From NCBI GenBank assembly GCA_014360855.1, contig JACIWP010000220.1:1-5160 (forward strand): DNA of 5,160 nt, given 5' to 3'. A model generated the notes under the pieces. The model was given only the letters and a program-made list of their open reading frames with translations, was not told where the DNA came from and searched no databases. Each line of letters begins with the position of its first letter. Within the stretch, counting starts at the first letter, position 1. The DNA is from Anaerolineae bacterium (GTDB lineage Bacteria; Chloroflexota; Anaerolineae; JACIWP01). Below are positions 1 to 5,160 of this stretch, piece by piece. A program made the position numbers and the translations under genes.

Positions 1-1252
<1,252 letters not shown>

Positions 1253-1262
1253 ATTCCGGGTT

Positions 1263-1270
1263 ACCTCTCT
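1263..1270 (-). promoter_or_regulatory. Ribosome binding site of the second Hsp100 gene
   Basis: The minus strand reads AGAGAGGT here, 10 nt before the ATG at 1252 and 13 nt before the second ATG at 1249. The spacing favours the first ATG. The site begins about 10 nt after the 3' arm of the intercistronic stem-loop, so structure and ribosome loading could influence each other. Confidence 0.6.
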
Positions 1271-1279
1271 TCCAGGGTG

Positions 1280-1315
1280 GGTGGGGGAGGGGCCTATCCG
1301 GCCCCTCCCGCCACC
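1280..1315 (-). terminator. Strong intercistronic stem-loop between clpB and the second Hsp100 gene (attenuator or processing element, no U-tract)
   Basis: Positions 1285-1294 pair perfectly with 1300-1309 around a 5-nt loop (1295-1299). After a single bulged G at 1310, positions 1280-1284 pair with 1311-1315. The result is a 15-bp, almost entirely G-C stem. It begins about 33 nt after the clpB stop codon. No run of U follows on the minus-strand transcript, so it is not a textbook intrinsic terminator. It may be a partial terminator, an RNase-blocking 3' end for clpB mRNA, or a processing site that separates the two cistrons. The structure is seen directly; the function is inferred. Confidence 0.5.
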
Positions 1316-1347
1316 GCGGGTTATTCGATCTCCGCTTCTGTCAGGGC

Positions 1348-3960
<2,613 letters not shown>

Positions 3961-3967
3961 ATCCTTT

Positions 3968-3975
3968 CCCTCCTT
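3968..3975 (-). promoter_or_regulatory. Ribosome binding site of clpB
   Basis: The minus strand reads AAGGAGGG, a near-perfect anti-SD match. The AAGGAGG core sits 8 nt from the ATG at 3960. This fixes the clpB start there rather than at the upstream in-frame GTG at 4026. Confidence 0.85.
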
Positions 3976-3987
3976 GCGTGCGGGTTC

Positions 3988-4026
3988 GTGGGCCGGCGTC
4001 CAACGGCAGGCGCGGTGCCGGCCCAC
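3988..4026 (-). promoter_or_regulatory. GC-rich hairpin in the clpB leader
   Basis: GTGGGCCGGC at 3988-3997 is the exact reverse complement of 4017-4026, giving a 10-bp stem with a 19-nt loop in the 5' leader of clpB. It ends about 12 nt upstream of the ribosome binding site. The leader has no obvious complement to AAGGAGG, so direct masking of the ribosome site, as in a classic RNA thermometer, is not supported. No U-run follows. It could stabilise the mRNA or act as a protein-binding site; the role is inferred. Confidence 0.4.
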
Positions 4027-4055
4027 ATTTATGTCCTTCCTTACGATAGCAAGAA

Positions 4056-4085
4056 AGTATAAGAGCGGCGTTAGAGGATTGTTAG
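4056..4085 (-). promoter_or_regulatory. Candidate clpB promoter (sigma-70 type)
   Basis: On the minus strand, TATACT (4061-4056) matches the -10 consensus at 5 of 6 positions. CTAACA (4085-4080) matches the -35 at 4 of 6, with an 18-bp spacer. Transcription would start near 4049 and give a leader of about 90 nt that contains the hairpin at 3988-4026. The phased hexamer repeats overlap both promoter boxes. I do not see a sigma-32-type promoter, a complete CIRCE element or an HspR-type HAIR repeat. Confidence 0.45.
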
Positions 4086-4098
4086 AATTTTATTAGAG
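4060..4098. repeat. Four direct hexamer repeats at exact 11-bp spacing over the clpB promoter
   Basis: The plus strand shows TAAGAG at 4060, TTAGAG at 4071, TTAGAA at 4082 and TTAGAG at 4093, each starting 11 bp after the last (minus-strand consensus YTCTWA). The 11-bp period puts every copy on the same face of the helix. This is how OmpR/PhoB-class response regulators commonly bind tandem sites, although no regulator can be named here. The array covers the putative -10 and -35 of clpB and extends about 13 bp further upstream, so a bound protein could repress or activate. The repeats are seen directly; operator function is inferred. Confidence 0.5.
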
Positions 4099-4107
4099 TG
4101 AAGGGCC

Positions 4108-4177
4108 GGCTGGTGCGCTGGAGCAAACGGGCAAGCGGGGTTGGGAAGAGGGTTTCTGAACCGCCGGCGCACCAGTC
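4108..4177. repeat. Long inverted repeat in the divergent control region
   Basis: CTGGTGCGC at 4110-4118 is the exact reverse complement of 4167-4175. Allowing G-T pairs, the stem extends to 4108-4121 against 4164-4177 (14 pairs, two wobbles). The intervening 42 bases contain a small GGTT/AACC hairpin (4151-4162). Five T residues (4181-4185) follow shortly after the right arm on the plus strand, which resembles a terminator, but no plus-strand gene is visible upstream. It may be a bipartite operator, a terminator of an unseen short plus-strand transcript, or a remnant. Nothing else is apparent between the clpB promoter repeats and the right-hand promoter. Confidence 0.35.
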
Positions 4178-4206
4178 TGCTTTTTCAGCACTCGGCCCAG
4201 GGCTGG

Positions 4207-4235
4207 TTTCCATTTCCGCGCAGAGACAGTATAAT
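4207..4235 (+). promoter_or_regulatory. Sigma-70-type promoter of the patatin-like gene
   Basis: TATAAT at 4230-4235 is a perfect -10 box. TTTCCA at 4207-4212 matches the -35 at 4 of 6 positions with an optimal 17-bp spacer. Transcription would start near 4242, about 35 nt before the ATG at 4277. This suggests ordinary housekeeping expression independent of the clpB promoter. Confidence 0.65.
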
Positions 4236-4263
4236 CGAAGGGTAAGGGCCGGCAAATATCCAG

Positions 4264-4270
4264 AAAGGAG
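4264..4270 (+). promoter_or_regulatory. Ribosome binding site of the patatin-like gene
   Basis: AAAGGAG lies 6 nt upstream of the ATG at 4277, a near-optimal Shine-Dalgarno site. It supports that ATG over later in-frame starts. Confidence 0.8.
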
Positions 4271-4276
4271 CTGGCG

Positions 4277-5160
4277 ATGGCGCTAAAAGGACGCTTGCGT
4301 CTGAGATGGGATGTGGATTTCGAGGATTTGGGGGAGGCCCTGCAGTCTCTCATCGGCCAGCCGCGGTTGGTGCTGGAGCAGGTGCGCCGGCGGCTTCCGT
4401 TCCACCGGCGCATCGGGCTGGTGCTCAGCGGGGGTGGTGAGCGGGGCTTCGCCCATATCGGGGTGCTCTCCGTGCTGGAACGGGAGGGCATCATTCCGGA
4501 TGTCGTGGCCGGCACCAGCGCCGGCGCAGTGGTCGGCGCGGTCTACTGCGCCGGCTGGTCGACGCGCCAGATGCTCCAGCTTGCCGCCGGCCTGAATTGG
4601 ACCCGGCTGGGGAAGCCCCAGTGGAACCTGCTCCGCTCGACGGGCATCCTGGATGGCGCCCGCCTTGAGGAATATTTCCGCGAACTGGTGGGGGATATCA
4701 CGTTCGAGGACCTGGCCATCCCGCTGACGGTAATGGCGGCCGACCTGCTGACGGGCGAGGAAGTGCCCATCCGCAGTGGTCCGCTGGCGCCGGCGGTGCG
4801 CGCCAGTTGTGCTCTGCCGGTCATCTTTAACCCGGTGCCGTATAACGGCCGGCTGTTGGTGGACGGCGGCCTGGTCAACAACCTGCCCATCACCTCGGTG
4901 CTGGAAATGGGCGCCGATTATGTGATCGCGGTGAACGTCAGCCAGGCGACGGAGCCTACGGAGCCGCCGGAGAACATCCTGGATGTCCTGCAGTTGGCTT
5001 TTGTCACCATGCGGCGCAATGCCATGCGGGATGAGCCGGCGGCGGACTGCCTCATCGTGCCGCGCATCGGTGACACGGACAAACTGCGTCTCACGAGCGG
5101 CTTGGGCCGCATTTATCAGGCCGGCGTGTTGGCGGCAGAAGCCGCCTTGCCCCAACTGCG
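4277..5160 (+). CDS. Patatin-like phospholipase family protein, RssA/NTE-type (partial, runs off right edge)
   Basis: The gene gives 294 complete codons with no stop before the window ends. The protein has the patatin fold signatures in order: the glycine-rich oxyanion loop SGGGERG (51-57) followed by FAHIGVL, the nucleophile elbow GTSAG (79-83, Ser81), and the DGG motif (196-198, Asp196) completing a Ser-Asp catalytic dyad. Such enzymes hydrolyse acyl esters of phospholipids or lysophospholipids. The exact substrate cannot be read from sequence. There is no signal peptide or clear membrane segment, so a cytosolic or peripheral membrane location is likely. About 42 residues precede the catalytic domain and begin with a basic stretch (KGRLRLR). 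The oxyanion loop has Glu55 where Ala is common. Bacterial RssA-like proteins are usually around 300 residues, so little may be missing. It has its own promoter and ribosome site and is divergent from clpB. Confidence 0.93.
   Translation, partial: MALKGRLRLRWDVDFEDLGEALQSLIGQPRLVLEQVRRRLPFHRRIGLVLSGGGERGFAHIGVLSVLEREGIIPDVVAGTSAGAVVGAVYCAGWSTRQMLQLAAGLNWTRLGKPQWNLLRSTGILDGARLEEYFRELVGDITFEDLAIPLTVMAADLLTGEEVPIRSGPLAPAVRASCALPVIFNPVPYNGRLLVDGGLVNNLPITSVLEMGADYVIAVNVSQATEPTEPPENILDVLQLAFVTMRRNAMRDEPAADCLIVPRIGDTDKLRLTSGLGRIYQAGVLAAEAALPQL

Noticed and set aside
3961..4026. Upstream GTG start adding 22 residues to ClpB
   Set aside because: The extension has no family counterpart, no ribosome site precedes it, and the ATG at 3960 has a near-perfect Shine-Dalgarno sequence and the standard ClpB N-terminus MNLNRYTEKAQEAI.
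4025..4034. Small palindrome ACAT-TT-ATGT in the clpB leader
   Set aside because: Arms of only 4 bp are expected by chance and nothing else supports an operator there.
4185..4211. Possible CIRCE heat-shock operator
   Set aside because: TCAGCACTC at 4185-4193 matches the CIRCE left arm at 8 of 9 bases, but after the required 9-bp spacer the right arm matches at only about 2 of 9. A half-site is not enough for an HrcA operator.
4283..5155. Minus-strand open frame (290 codons) opposite the patatin-like gene
   Set aside because: It is antisense to a gene with clear catalytic motifs, promoter and ribosome site, and shows no recognisable domain.

Overview
The window is a GC-rich stretch of bacterial chromosome with dense, single-exon coding. 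It holds two Hsp100/Clp ATPase genes in tandem on the minus strand and a divergent patatin-like phospholipase gene on the plus strand. I see no mobile element, CRISPR array, tRNA or rRNA. The host cannot be fixed from three genes. High GC, an Hsp100 tandem pair and an RssA-like patatin would fit a Chloroflexota-type or other deep-branching thermophile-associated lineage, but that is a weak inference.

Region by region: positions 1-1252 (minus) carry the first 417 codons of a Clp/Hsp100 ATPase whose 3' part lies beyond the left edge. It is an open frame with no stop inside the window. Positions 1253-1347 are a 95-bp intercistronic gap with a very strong 15-bp stem-loop and the ribosome binding site of the first gene. 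Positions 1348-3960 (minus) are a complete clpB of 870 codons, with both AAA+ modules and the full coiled-coil middle domain. Positions 3961-4276 are a 316-bp divergent control region. It holds a clpB ribosome binding site and leader hairpin, a candidate clpB promoter overlaid by hexamers spaced exactly 11 bp apart, a long inverted repeat, and a near-consensus sigma-70-type promoter for the right-hand gene. Positions 4277-5160 (plus) carry a patatin-family serine hydrolase that runs off the right edge.

How the genes work together: ClpB is the disaggregase that works with DnaK/DnaJ/GrpE to rescue aggregated proteins. The second Hsp100 gene lies downstream in the same direction with no room for an obvious promoter of its own, so the two are probably co-transcribed, with the stem-loop setting their relative expression. 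The second protein mixes ClpB-like and ClpC-like sequence features, and its class depends on the part outside the window. The phospholipase is divergently transcribed and has no evident functional tie to the chaperones beyond the shared control region.

The parts most worth a second look are the non-coding ones: the 11-bp-phased repeat array at the clpB promoter, the intercistronic stem-loop, and a marked excess of the palindrome GCCGGC in coding and non-coding DNA alike. I did not find a clearly new multi-gene system.
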